Shown here: positions 44,482-53,743 of the stretch, one piece after another | Position numbering within the stretch: position 1 is the stretch's first letter | How the letters are laid out: each line of letters starts with the position of its first letter | Made by a program: the position numbers and the translations under genes | DNA from: Algirhabdus cladophorae | GTDB taxonomy: Bacteria; Pseudomonadota; Alphaproteobacteria; Rhodobacterales; Rhodobacteraceae | DNA: 64,000 nt | Direction of reading: 5' to 3' | Assembly (NCBI RefSeq): GCF_044772865.1 | Contig: NZ_CP173029.1 | Location: 3,224,001-3,288,000, forward strand | Notes under the pieces: generated by a model | Told to the model about the DNA's origin: nothing | Databases searched by the model: none | Seen by the model: the letters and a program-made list of their open reading frames with translations, nothing else

Positions 44482-45696
44482 ATGGAAAATATTGCGCCAT
44501 CCGGCCCTCATACCCCGCAATTTGCAGATCCCGCACCCCGCAGTTTGTGCACGGATTGCGGCGTCTCGCGAATGGCGGATCCCACGGCTTGCGGTCACGC
44601 CTGTCAGTTCATCAAACCTGATTACCCAAGCCTAGAAACGCAGGTGCATGGACGTCGCCGAGGCGAAGCGGATGAGGTGTTTTTTGGGGTACACCAACGC
44701 ATGTACCGCGCGCGGATGGCCCACCCTGCGGAGGGCGCACAATGGACCGGGATCACCACCGGATTGGCAGAACGCCTGCTGGCCACCGGTGCTGTCGATG
44801 CCATCCTGACCATGATCCCAGATCCAAAGGATCAATGGCGCCCCAAACCTGCGATTATCACCAAGCCTGCGGATATGGCCAAGGCGCGTGGCATGCGGAT
44901 GGGCTATGCGCCACTGCTTGCCCTCCTAGAACCAGCCATTGCCGCTGGCCATCGGCGCTTGGCCGTGATCGGGATCCCCTGTCAGGTCTATGCGCTGCGG
45001 GCTTTGGAACGCAAACTTGGGCTGGAAAAGCTCTATGTGATTGGAACGCCGTGCTCGGACAACACAACGACCGAGAACTTTCATCTGTTCCTTGAGCGGC
45101 TGACCCCCAATCCTACGGATGTGACCTATCTAGAGTTTCGCGCTGATTATTATGTCGAGTTGCGGTTTACTGATGGCCGCAAAGAACTGATCCCATTTCT
45201 GAAGCTACCGATCGCCGATCTGCCTGACGACTTCTTTCCACTGACCTGTCGGACCTGCGTGGATTATACCAATGCTCTGGCCGATATCACTGTGGGCTAT
45301 ATGGGCGGCGAAGGCGAGCAATGGCTAATCGTGCGCAATGAACGCGGTGCGGAACTGCTGGATCTGCTCGGTGACAGCGTGCATCTCAGTGCGCCTGGAT
45401 CTAAAGGGAAACGCATCAGTGCTGTGGCTGGGTTTGTTGAAAACACACGGCGCGCAGCAGGTGGATTGCCGCTGCGCAGGATGCCGAATTTCATGCGTGG
45501 GGTCATGGGCTGGTTGATGCCCCGCATTGGGCCCAAGGGGTTGGAATTTGCGCGCGCACGGGTTGAAATGAAAGCTGCAGAGACGATTTTGCACCTGCAA
45601 CGACACGCCCCTGCCAAGGTCAAAAATATGGTGCCCAACCACGTCTGGCAGATCGCGAAGCCCTACGATCTAGGCCCTGACGACCCCCGGGACTGA
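44482..45696 (+). CDS. bciB: BciB-like 8-vinyl (proto)chlorophyllide reductase / FrhB-family flavoprotein
   Basis: This 404-residue protein is of the F420-hydrogenase beta-subunit family. Strong matches to the cyanobacterial BciB (slr1923) pattern include YVIGTPCSDNTTTENFHLFL, TCRTCVDYTNALADITVGYM and GPKGLEFARARVEM. An N-terminal Cys cluster (CTDCG...CGHAC) and further cysteines (GIPCQVYALRALE, TCRTCVDY) suit two [4Fe-4S] clusters plus FAD. BciB reduces the C8 vinyl of divinyl chlorophyllide or protochlorophyllide, a step in bacteriochlorophyll synthesis. No other bch genes are in the window. Confidence 0.8.
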   Translation: MENIAPSGPHTPQFADPAPRSLCTDCGVSRMADPTACGHACQFIKPDYPSLETQVHGRRRGEADEVFFGVHQRMYRARMAHPAEGAQWTGITTGLAERLLATGAVDAILTMIPDPKDQWRPKPAIITKPADMAKARGMRMGYAPLLALLEPAIAAGHRRLAVIGIPCQVYALRALERKLGLEKLYVIGTPCSDNTTTENFHLFLERLTPNPTDVTYLEFRADYYVELRFTDGRKELIPFLKLPIADLPDDFFPLTCRTCVDYTNALADITVGYMGGEGEQWLIVRNERGAELLDLLGDSVHLSAPGSKGKRISAVAGFVENTRRAAGGLPLRRMPNFMRGVMGWLMPRIGPKGLEFARARVEMKAAETILHLQRHAPAKVKNMVPNHVWQIAKPYDLGPDDPRD

Positions 45697-46021
45697 GACA
45701 ATCCAACCAAATTAAGGCAAAGTGTTGCTGGTTTTTCCGATTAATTAAGGCAAATCGGACACAATTCTGGTTATCTCAAGGATTGTTTCCAAACGCCCTA
45801 AACCGCTGTTTTTCACCCTATCAGGGAAATGTGTGGCCCTTGTTACCTCCGCCAGAGGTAAATCTACACCAATAAGTTGAAGAATAGACGGTACACAGCC
45901 AATGCCACGGCCCCACCGCATTTCGCCAAATTTCACATTTGTTCCAAATTTTAAACACCTCGTTTGATTACGTCTTGGTCAACAAGGCGGAGAAATCCGT
46001 GAATTTTGAGGACAAGTGGGC
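45697..46021. other. Gap upstream of the RTX gene with 12-base direct repeats; no gene recognised
   Basis: The 325-base gap has a perfect direct repeat, AATTAAGGCAAA, at 45710-45721 and 45743-45754, spaced 33 bases (about three helical turns), a plausible site for cooperating activators of the RTX gene. A short minus-strand frame (GTG 45936 to 45745, 63 codons) has no convincing ribosome-binding site or family match. The RTX ribosome-binding site, GAGGAC, lies at 46008-46013. Confidence 0.5.
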
Positions 46022-49000
46022 ATGCCAAACGGTTATCTGGTAACGTTAGGAGATGGGGTTTTAGACAGCGGAGACGTGATCTCTGGTGCTTTGATCACAT
46101 TCACCACTTCCCAAACCCTCGGGAACGGCAGTTGGGTCTGGTCCGGGAACTGGACCGGAAACGGCAATTATTATTCCAACATCTCGGACACGGGGACCTA
46201 TTTCCTCGCGACCGATGGCAACACGTATTTTGTGCCCACCAACTGGACCGTTGACCCGATTGATACAGCAACTGTCGCTCAGGTACCGCAGATTGACGGA
46301 ACAGACAGCGGTGACGTTATTGATGACACTTTTGTCGACGCTGACGGCGATGGTTTGGTTTCAGGCGGCAACAGAATTAATTCTGGTGAGGGCGACGATA
46401 CCATTCTGACCAATGGTGCCGTTGATGGCAGCAATGACATTATTGACGCAGGATCAGGCAATGACACCGTCAATGCTGGCGGCGGGAACGATACTATCTT
46501 GGGCCAAGGCGGCGCAGATATTTTGGACGGTGGCGCTGGCGAAGACAACATAGATGGCGGCGCTGGGAACGATACCATCGACGGTGGTGATGGCGCAGAT
46601 GTCATCACAGGTGGTGCCGGTGACGACAATATTGCAGGTGGTGACGCCGACGACATCATCTACGGCGAAGGATCGACCGCTGGCATTGTGCAAGGCCAGA
46701 TGCAATGGACCAATGAAGGCCCTGCCAATACCGATCTCAGCGGCGGGTTCACACAAGATGCCAACGGCATCGAAGTCACCGTCAACGTGAATGACCTTGG
46801 CGGTTTGATCGGCAGCATAGTCAGCAACACACCACAGTATGTTGGAACCGAAGATTTTGACGGCGGTTCAGCTCTGCAAATCACTGGTTCAAGCAATGGC
46901 GGCGCAGGTGTATCTTCTACTGTCGAAGTTGAGTTTAATTTTGCAGCGGCCATCGACAGCGGTCTGAACGATAGCGTTGAAAACGTTCAATTCCGCATCA
47001 ACGATATCGACCAGGTCAGCTGGGACGACTACGTCACAGTTTTGGCTTTTGACAGTGCCGGTGGCGCCGTTCCAGTGACATTGCAGTTGGACGGCGATGA
47101 GACCATGTTGGACGCCGACACGATCAACGGTGCAGGCAACGATCAACCGGGGCAAATCGGTGGCTCGGTTTTGGTGACAGTTGACGGACCCGTAACCCGG
47201 ATCGAAGTCATCTATGAAAACGCCGGCAATGATGACCAAGCCTTGTGGATCACGGATGTGCATTTTGATGCGACACCGGCGGCCACCTCCTCAAACGATA
47301 CAATCAGCGGTGATGCAGGTGACGATACAGTATATGCTGGTGAGGGTGACGACACGGTCTATGGTGGCGCCGATGATGACACGCTGAATGGCGAAGACGG
47401 CAACGACACTATCTTTGGCGAAGACGGTGACGATACCATCGATGGTGGTGCTGGTAATGACGTTCTTTATGGGGACGCAGGCAGCATCAACCTGATCTAT
47501 AATGGCTCTTTTGAAGATCTCACTGGCACGGTCGAGACCAGTTGGGGCGACCAAGGTGTCGGCTCGGTTGCGGGCTGGACAGACTACGATCCTAGTGCCG
47601 AGTTGGATCTGCACGAAGACGGCAAAGGCGGCACCTACGCCACGGATGGAACGCATGTCTTGGACATGGGGGCATCCCCGCAAAACTTGCATGTTTATCA
47701 AGATGTTGCAGGCGTTGTGACCGGTGAAGACTATACCCTTACCCTTGATGCAGGCGACTTGTCTGGCGTCGACAACAACGCGCTCGAGATCTATTGGAAT
47801 GGCGTCCTCGTGGACACCATTAATCCCGGCGCAGGCACCATGGATAGCTTTAGCTATGCATTGGTTGGCGGATCCGGCGACGGTTCGAACCGGCTTGAAT
47901 TCAAAGAAGTTGGGGTGATTGACGTGCATGGGTTGCAGTTGGACAATATCCAACTGTTTTCCACCCCGTCTGCCACCGACGGCAATGGCGCCGACGATAT
48001 TACAGGCGGCACAGGCGACGACATTATCTATGCAGGCGCTGGCAACGATGTTGTCACTGGCGGCGCAGACAATGACACGGTTTTTCTGGGTGAAGGCGAC
48101 GACATCTTTGGCGACTGGACCACTGATGATGGCGACGACACGATTTTTGGCGAAGGCGGCAACGATACTATCAATGCGGGCAACGGGGATGACTTTGTAT
48201 CCGGCGGAGATGGCGACGACACGCTGATTGGGGCCTCTGGCGACGACTTTATCGAAGGCGGTTTTGGCGACGATGACATCCTGATCACCGACGATCATGA
48301 AAGTGACGTGATCGAGGGCGGCGAAGATCCAGACGGGCTTGATTTCGACCAAGCGATCTTTTCGAACTTTGCCAGTACTGATGGGGTCACTGTCACTTAC
48401 ACCGGCGCTGAGGCGGGCACCTATGATTTCGATAGCACCGATGCAGATGGTAGCTTTGTCGAGATCGAGCAGATCGGCACAACCTCTGGCGATGACACAA
48501 TCGATGGTACTGCCAACACGACCGGGATCGATGTCTTTACAAACGCGGGCGACGATACTGTTGATGGCGGCTCAGGGGACGATATCGTTAATCTGGGCAG
48601 TGGCGAGGACGTGGTTGATGCAGGCCAAGGCGACGATTACGTCGATCTGGGCAGCAATGGCTCCGGCAGCCCGGACGGCGATGCAGATCTGGTTATGGTG
48701 TCGGATGGCGACGGCAATGACACCCTCGCCAATTTTGACGCACCGACGCCGAATGGCGATGGCACATTTACCGGCATCGACGGGATTGACGTCAGTGATC
48801 TGACTGATGCGGATGGAAACCCGGTGAATACGGCTGATATATCTGTTTCGACAGATGGATCTGGCAATGCGGTTTGGACCTTCCCCGGTGGTGAGACCCT
48901 TACCTTCGTAGGTTTGACAGAGGCACAGGTTGGCTCCCCTGCGCAGATGGTCGCTATGGGTGTTCCATCGGACGGAATTGTCTCCGGTGATGCCTCGGGC

Positions 49001-52000
49001 AATGTGATTAATGGCACATATGCAGGCGATCCCGACCACGATATGGTCGACAACAACGACGCCATCTTGCCCGGGGAAGTGGGCAACGATGACATCATCG
49101 AAGCAGGCGGCGGTTCCGATATCGTGCTGGCCGGTGATGGAAATGACGAAATCTTTGGCGATATCGGTGTTTCAACCGGTCTGGACCAATCCCTGCAAGG
49201 GGCCGTGGGCACATCAGGGACCCTGACGGGGACCAATGGGCAAACAGACACCACCTTTGCTGTAACGTCTGGCACCGGGGCTGTGGATCAGGCGACCTAC
49301 AGCAGCGTTGTAGATGGCTACTGGGTTGCCAACATGGGCGATGGCGGCAGCGAAAACGAGACTTATTCACACACTTTCAGCCAAGAAGTCGCTGGCGCAG
49401 AACTCAGCATCACTGCGGGTAATCCAAATGAAGAGTTTCAATTGGTGTTGGACGGTGCAGTCATTAATTTGACCGAGGCGCTCGCTGAGGGCCTCGTCAG
49501 TTTTGATGGTGCTGGCAGTTACGAAATCAACGCGGACGGTCATATCGTGTTGGCCTCTGGTGGCAGTTCACTGGATGTGGCAACGCTGACAATCCACCAG
49601 CCCTTTACCACTATGGATGTGACGGGCCTCAGCACCGATGGCAACAATATCAGCGGCTGGGTTTATGGCCTTGAGATCGACACAAACCCACCCGTCGTCC
49701 AAGGCAATGACACCATTGATGGTGGTGACGACAGTGACGTTATTGCGGGCCATGGCGGCGACGATGATATCGAAGGCGGTGCAGGCGACGACACAGTTTA
49801 CGGCGGCACGGGCAATGACGACATTCAGGGCAACAGCGGTGATGACGCGCTCTATGGCGGTGCAGGCGACGACACGTTCCTCTTTGAGGCTGGATTTGGC
49901 ACGGACACTGTTACCGGTGGCGAGGACGGCGAAAGCAGCCTTGGCGATACCATTGAGGGCGCATATTCCTCGGATCTAGAGGTCACGATGAGCGGCGATG
50001 AAGCCGGTCAAATGACTGACGGCGCCAACACGGTCACTTTTGAGGAAATTGAACGCATCGTGACGGATGCAGGTGACGACACTGTCAATCTGACTGGCGA
50101 CACCTCAGGAATGGAGGTCGAGACCGGGTCAGGCACCGACACTGTAACCAGCGGTGGTGGCAACGACACGATCAATACACAAGACGGGTCCGATACAGTC
50201 GTGCTGAACGAAGGTTTTGGCGTAGACACCATTGATGGTGGATCCGTTGATGACCTTAGTGGTGACACGCTGGATGCCTCGAACATGACCAGCGATGTCA
50301 CGGTTGTCTACAGCTTCGTCGAAGACGGCACGCTGACCCAAGGCAGCAACAGCGCTACCTTTGCAGATATGGAAAACCTGATCACCGGCAGTGGTGATGA
50401 TTACATCGACGGCACATTGGATAGCCTTGGCGTTGACGTGTTTTCAGGCGCGGGTAACGACACACTGATCGGCGGTAGCGGCATCGACGAGTTTGACGCG
50501 GGCGACGGTGACGATCTGTTCCTTATCAACAACAACTTTGGCAATGACAGTCTGCGCGGTGGCGAAGGGGCTGAAACAATCGGTGACAGGTTGGACGCCA
50601 GCAATGTCACAGAAAACCTTGTGCTGGACCTGACGAATTTCGATGCAAACAACCCCGAGAACGGGACATTGGGCAACGGATCAGACGAGTTGATGTTCTC
50701 GCAAATCGAGAGCTTTACCTTGGGTTCGGGCGACGACAGCGCCACAGGATCCACAGGCGCGGACACCATTGACATGGGCAGCGGCGAAGATGTGGTCGAG
50801 GGCGGCGAAGGTGACGATCAGATCAATCTGGGCGACAACGGCGCAGGCGCCCCTGATGGCGACAACGATACCCTGGTGTTCTCGGACGGTGATGGCGACG
50901 ACATTGTCACCAACTTTGATGCCCCAACAGACAATGGCGATGGCACCTTTACCGGCATCGACCTGCTAGATGTCAGTGGCTTGACCAGCGATGGAAGCAC
51001 CCCGGTTCATACGGGCGATGTCACAGTAACGGATGATGGCAGCGGCAACGCCGTCCTCAATTTCCCCGGCGGTGAAAGCATCACGTTGATAGGCGTGGCG
51101 CCCGCTGAAGTCTCTGACAGAATGGCTCTGCTCGCCATTGGGATCCCCTCCGATGGGATCGTCAGCGGCACCGCGGCGGGTGAAACGATCAATACCAGCT
51201 ATGCAGGCGATCCTGATGGTGATTACGTCGACAATGGCGACGCCATTCTACCGGGCGAGACCGGAGATGATGACATCATCGAAGCTGGTGGTGGCGACGA
51301 TAATATCCTTGCAGGCCTTGGGGATGATGAGATCTATGGCGAGGCTGGTGACGATACGATCCAGCTGGACACCAATTTTGGCGACGACACGATTGTTGGC
51401 GGTGAAACTGGCGAAACCAACGGTGACCGGGTTATTGCATCCAGCTTAACCGAAGACCTCACCGTGACCTTTGACGGCAACGAACAAGGCACAATCAGTG
51501 GTACAAGTGGCGACGCGGATTTTGAAGAAATCGAAGAGATCCATACTGGATCAGGCGATGACACAATCGACGCCAGTCTTGATGGTGTCGGCACCACTAT
51601 TCTGGCCGGTGCAGGTATAGATGATGTCACGGGTGGCAGTGGCGCAGACACAATCTTTGGCCAAGACGGGAACGACACGATTGATGGTGGTGCAGGCGAC
51701 GACGCGCTGGACGGCGGAAACAATGACGACATTCTGACAGGTGGCGCTGGCGAAGATACCTTGATCGGTGGCGCAGGCAGCGATGATCTTGATGGTGGCA
51801 CCGAAGATGACACGCTCTTTGGCGGTGCGGGGGATGACACGCTCACAGGTGGTGCGGGTTCAGACAACCTTTATGGCGGGGATGATGCCGACACGTTTTA
51901 TGGCGGCATTGGCGACACTGTCGTCGGCGGCGAAGGCGGTACAGACAATGACGTATTGGATGTTACTGGCGCGGGATCAACGCGGGTCATCTATGATGCT

Positions 52001-52678
52001 GGTGATCCCGAAAGCGGAACGATTGAATTCATTGATGGCACTGGCGCCGTCATTGGCACCTTGGATTTTTCCGAGATTGAGACAGTCAATTCTGTGCCTT
52101 GTTTCACGGCCCAAAGCCGCATTGCGACACCTTCCGGCGATGTGCCCATTGCCGACTTAAAAGTGGGTGATCTGGTGCTGACCCGCGACAGCGGGTTCAA
52201 ACCGATCAAATGGATTGGCTCAACCAAGGTCGACGCTATTGGCAACCGCGCGCCCATTGAATTTGCAAAAGGCGCTTTGGGTGAAAACAACACCCTATTG
52301 GTGTCGCCGCAACACCGCGTTTTGCTGACCGGATGGAAAGCTGAAATTCTGTTTGGCTCTGCCGAAGTTCTGGCCCCTGCTGTCAGTTTGATCAACGGAC
52401 GCACAATCAAGGCCAAGCCCGGCGGCACAGTAAGCTATTATCACATGATGTTTGACCGCCACGAGATCGTTTTATCCGACAAAGCTTGGACCGAAAGCTT
52501 TCATCCCGGGGACGTAGTGATGGGATCCATGGCCGACGCCGCGCGCGATGAAATTCTGGAATTATTCCCGGCCCTAAGCGATGGGGTCAAAACCTACGGG
52601 GATACAGCACGTCCAGTGATCAAGCCCCGCGAAGCCTTGGCATTCACCCAAGACAATCCGCGGTACCAGATGTCTTAG
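46022..52678 (+). CDS. Giant RTX calcium-binding exoprotein with C-terminal Hint domain
   Basis: This 2,218-residue acidic protein starts MPNGYLVTLGDGVLDSGDVI, the N-terminal module of many Rhodobacterales Hint/RTX proteins. Dozens of hemolysin-type GGxGxDxxx repeats occur in blocks. A beta-sandwich (carbohydrate-binding/DUF642-like) region lies near residues 490-640 (INLIYNGSFEDL...). A module of about 130 residues occurs twice (about 897-1030 and 1624-1760: FDAP...DGTFTGID...SDGIVSG...DAILPGE). A Hint domain (residues ~2026-2180) begins at Cys2027 (PCFTAQSRI) with the internal SPQHRVLL. Type I secretion is expected, but no T1SS genes are in the window. The role may be surface, adhesin or toxin-like. 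Confidence 0.9.
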   Translation: MPNGYLVTLGDGVLDSGDVISGALITFTTSQTLGNGSWVWSGNWTGNGNYYSNISDTGTYFLATDGNTYFVPTNWTVDPIDTATVAQVPQIDGTDSGDVIDDTFVDADGDGLVSGGNRINSGEGDDTILTNGAVDGSNDIIDAGSGNDTVNAGGGNDTILGQGGADILDGGAGEDNIDGGAGNDTIDGGDGADVITGGAGDDNIAGGDADDIIYGEGSTAGIVQGQMQWTNEGPANTDLSGGFTQDANGIEVTVNVNDLGGLIGSIVSNTPQYVGTEDFDGGSALQITGSSNGGAGVSSTVEVEFNFAAAIDSGLNDSVENVQFRINDIDQVSWDDYVTVLAFDSAGGAVPVTLQLDGDETMLDADTINGAGNDQPGQIGGSVLVTVDGPVTRIEVIYENAGNDDQALWITDVHFDATPAATSSNDTISGDAGDDTVYAGEGDDTVYGGADDDTLNGEDGNDTIFGEDGDDTIDGGAGNDVLYGDAGSINLIYNGSFEDLTGTVETSWGDQGVGSVAGWTDYDPSAELDLHEDGKGGTYATDGTHVLDMGASPQNLHVYQDVAGVVTGEDYTLTLDAGDLSGVDNNALEIYWNGVLVDTINPGAGTMDSFSYALVGGSGDGSNRLEFKEVGVIDVHGLQLDNIQLFSTPSATDGNGADDITGGTGDDIIYAGAGNDVVTGGADNDTVFLGEGDDIFGDWTTDDGDDTIFGEGGNDTINAGNGDDFVSGGDGDDTLIGASGDDFIEGGFGDDDILITDDHESDVIEGGEDPDGLDFDQAIFSNFASTDGVTVTYTGAEAGTYDFDSTDADGSFVEIEQIGTTSGDDTIDGTANTTGIDVFTNAGDDTVDGGSGDDIVNLGSGEDVVDAGQGDDYVDLGSNGSGSPDGDADLVMVSDGDGNDTLANFDAPTPNGDGTFTGIDGIDVSDLTDADGNPVNTADISVSTDGSGNAVWTFPGGETLTFVGLTEAQVGSPAQMVAMGVPSDGIVSGDASGNVINGTYAGDPDHDMVDNNDAILPGEVGNDDIIEAGGGSDIVLAGDGNDEIFGDIGVSTGLDQSLQGAVGTSGTLTGTNGQTDTTFAVTSGTGAVDQATYSSVVDGYWVANMGDGGSENETYSHTFSQEVAGAELSITAGNPNEEFQLVLDGAVINLTEALAEGLVSFDGAGSYEINADGHIVLASGGSSLDVATLTIHQPFTTMDVTGLSTDGNNISGWVYGLEIDTNPPVVQGNDTIDGGDDSDVIAGHGGDDDIEGGAGDDTVYGGTGNDDIQGNSGDDALYGGAGDDTFLFEAGFGTDTVTGGEDGESSLGDTIEGAYSSDLEVTMSGDEAGQMTDGANTVTFEEIERIVTDAGDDTVNLTGDTSGMEVETGSGTDTVTSGGGNDTINTQDGSDTVVLNEGFGVDTIDGGSVDDLSGDTLDASNMTSDVTVVYSFVEDGTLTQGSNSATFADMENLITGSGDDYIDGTLDSLGVDVFSGAGNDTLIGGSGIDEFDAGDGDDLFLINNNFGNDSLRGGEGAETIGDRLDASNVTENLVLDLTNFDANNPENGTLGNGSDELMFSQIESFTLGSGDDSATGSTGADTIDMGSGEDVVEGGEGDDQINLGDNGAGAPDGDNDTLVFSDGDGDDIVTNFDAPTDNGDGTFTGIDLLDVSGLTSDGSTPVHTGDVTVTDDGSGNAVLNFPGGESITLIGVAPAEVSDRMALLAIGIPSDGIVSGTAAGETINTSYAGDPDGDYVDNGDAILPGETGDDDIIEAGGGDDNILAGLGDDEIYGEAGDDTIQLDTNFGDDTIVGGETGETNGDRVIASSLTEDLTVTFDGNEQGTISGTSGDADFEEIEEIHTGSGDDTIDASLDGVGTTILAGAGIDDVTGGSGADTIFGQDGNDTIDGGAGDDALDGGNNDDILTGGAGEDTLIGGAGSDDLDGGTEDDTLFGGAGDDTLTGGAGSDNLYGGDDADTFYGGIGDTVVGGEGGTDNDVLDVTGAGSTRVIYDAGDPESGTIEFIDGTGAVIGTLDFSEIETVNSVPCFTAQSRIATPSGDVPIADLKVGDLVLTRDSGFKPIKWIGSTKVDAIGNRAPIEFAKGALGENNTLLVSPQHRVLLTGWKAEILFGSAEVLAPAVSLINGRTIKAKPGGTVSYYHMMFDRHEIVLSDKAWTESFHPGDVVMGSMADAARDEILELFPALSDGVKTYGDTARPVIKPREALAFTQDNPRYQMS

Positions 52679-53691
52679 TCGCGCTGTGTCGAAGCGCGCG
52701 GGATCAGGACCGGCACCACATTCTGGATCCGGTCCTGCTGCGTAGCATTTCCATTGATTGCAGCCAAAGCCGCCTGTGCGGCACGGGTTCCGATCTCTTT
52801 CGAGTGAACTTCGACTGTACTGATCTCGGGTACGGATTGACCCGAAATATCATAGGCCCCAAAGCCACCTATTGCCACTTGGTCAGGGACGGGAACCTGT
52901 TGCCTTTGGCATTCGCTCATTGCGCCAAACGCGCTGAGGTCAGACACACAAACAACACCGTTCAGATCCGGGTACTGTCGCAGGGCTTGCTGCATGGCCA
53001 GCGCCCCTTGATGCATGGACACAGGCGGGGTGCCCGTGTCGACCAATCGGTCCGCAGGCAGGCCTGCCGAGCGCATAGCAGTGATAAATCCCTCACGGCG
53101 TTCTGCACCACGGACGTCAGACCGATCATCCCCTCCTAAAAACACCAAATTTCGACGCCCTTGGTCGATCATATGACGCACCATCAACTGCATGGCCTGG
53201 CCATTGGAAAAACCCACAACCATATCGACGGGATCTTGGGGTTCGTCCCACATTTGCACCACGGGTATACCCGCATTCGACATCATGGTCCGTGCATGGG
53301 CACTATGGGAACCGCCTGTAACAATCAGCGCCTCGGGACGGCGGCGCAGCAGTTGTTCGATCAAGCGCTCTTCATCGTCGAGGTCGTAGTTGGTATAGCC
53401 TAGCAGCACCTGAAGATCCGATTGTGCCAACTCGGCAGAAATCGCACCGACCGTATCCGCAAAGTTTGCGTTGTTGATCGAAGGGATCGTAACGGCAACA
53501 AAGCCGGTTTTTTGGGACCGCAAAGTCGAGGCACGACTGTCGAACACGTATCCAAGGGCCGCAGCAGTTTCTAATATTTTTTCACGGGTTTTGAGGCTTA
53601 CGGAGGCATCGCGGCGAAACGCGCGACTTACCGTCATCGGGGACACCCCGACGGCCGCTGCAACGTCACTCATCTTTGGCGGTTTTGCCAT
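52675..53691 (-). CDS. LacI-family transcriptional regulator (GntR/IdnR-like)
   Basis: This 338-residue repressor has the N-terminal LacI HTH (MSDVAAAVGVSPMTVSRAFR), a hinge, and a periplasmic-binding-protein-like ligand domain (VAVTIPSINNANFADTVGAISAEL...). The palindrome at 53709-53720 (GTTATCGATAAC) upstream of its own start recurs as ATGTTATCGATAACAT between idnO and idnD (62528-62543), so it is the best candidate regulator of the L-idonate/gluconate genes and of itself. The ligand is probably a sugar acid or its phosphate. Its stop overlaps the convergent RTX gene by four bases. Confidence 0.92.
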   Translation of the reverse strand: MAKPPKMSDVAAAVGVSPMTVSRAFRRDASVSLKTREKILETAAALGYVFDSRASTLRSQKTGFVAVTIPSINNANFADTVGAISAELAQSDLQVLLGYTNYDLDDEERLIEQLLRRRPEALIVTGGSHSAHARTMMSNAGIPVVQMWDEPQDPVDMVVGFSNGQAMQLMVRHMIDQGRRNLVFLGGDDRSDVRGAERREGFITAMRSAGLPADRLVDTGTPPVSMHQGALAMQQALRQYPDLNGVVCVSDLSAFGAMSECQRQQVPVPDQVAIGGFGAYDISGQSVPEISTVEVHSKEIGTRAAQAALAAINGNATQQDRIQNVVPVLIPRASTQRD

Positions 53692-53708
53692 TTGGTCCCA
53701 CGCGAAAT

Positions 53709-53720
53709 GTTATCGATAAC
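53709..53720. promoter_or_regulatory. LacI-type operator (copy 1, autoregulatory)
   Basis: GTTATCGATAAC is a perfect 12-base palindrome (in context ATGTTATCGATAACTT) located 18-29 bases upstream of the LacI gene start at 53691. The same core is repeated at 62528-62543, marking a common regulon. Confidence 0.75.
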
Positions 53721-53743
53721 TTTTTGAACGAAAACAGACAAAA

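Noticed and set aside
45745..45936. 63-codon minus-strand frame in the gap before the RTX gene
   Set aside because: GTG start with no good ribosome-binding site, no family match; could be chance in a low-GC gap.
47291..48352. Long minus-strand frame of 353 codons inside the RTX gene
   Set aside because: A shadow of the biased repeat codons (many isoleucine/valine), with no start signal or family similarity.
46300..52050. Dense short tandem repeats in DNA, looking like a repeat array
   Set aside because: They encode the GGxGxDxxx calcium-binding repeats of one open reading frame; no CRISPR-like constant repeats or unique spacers.
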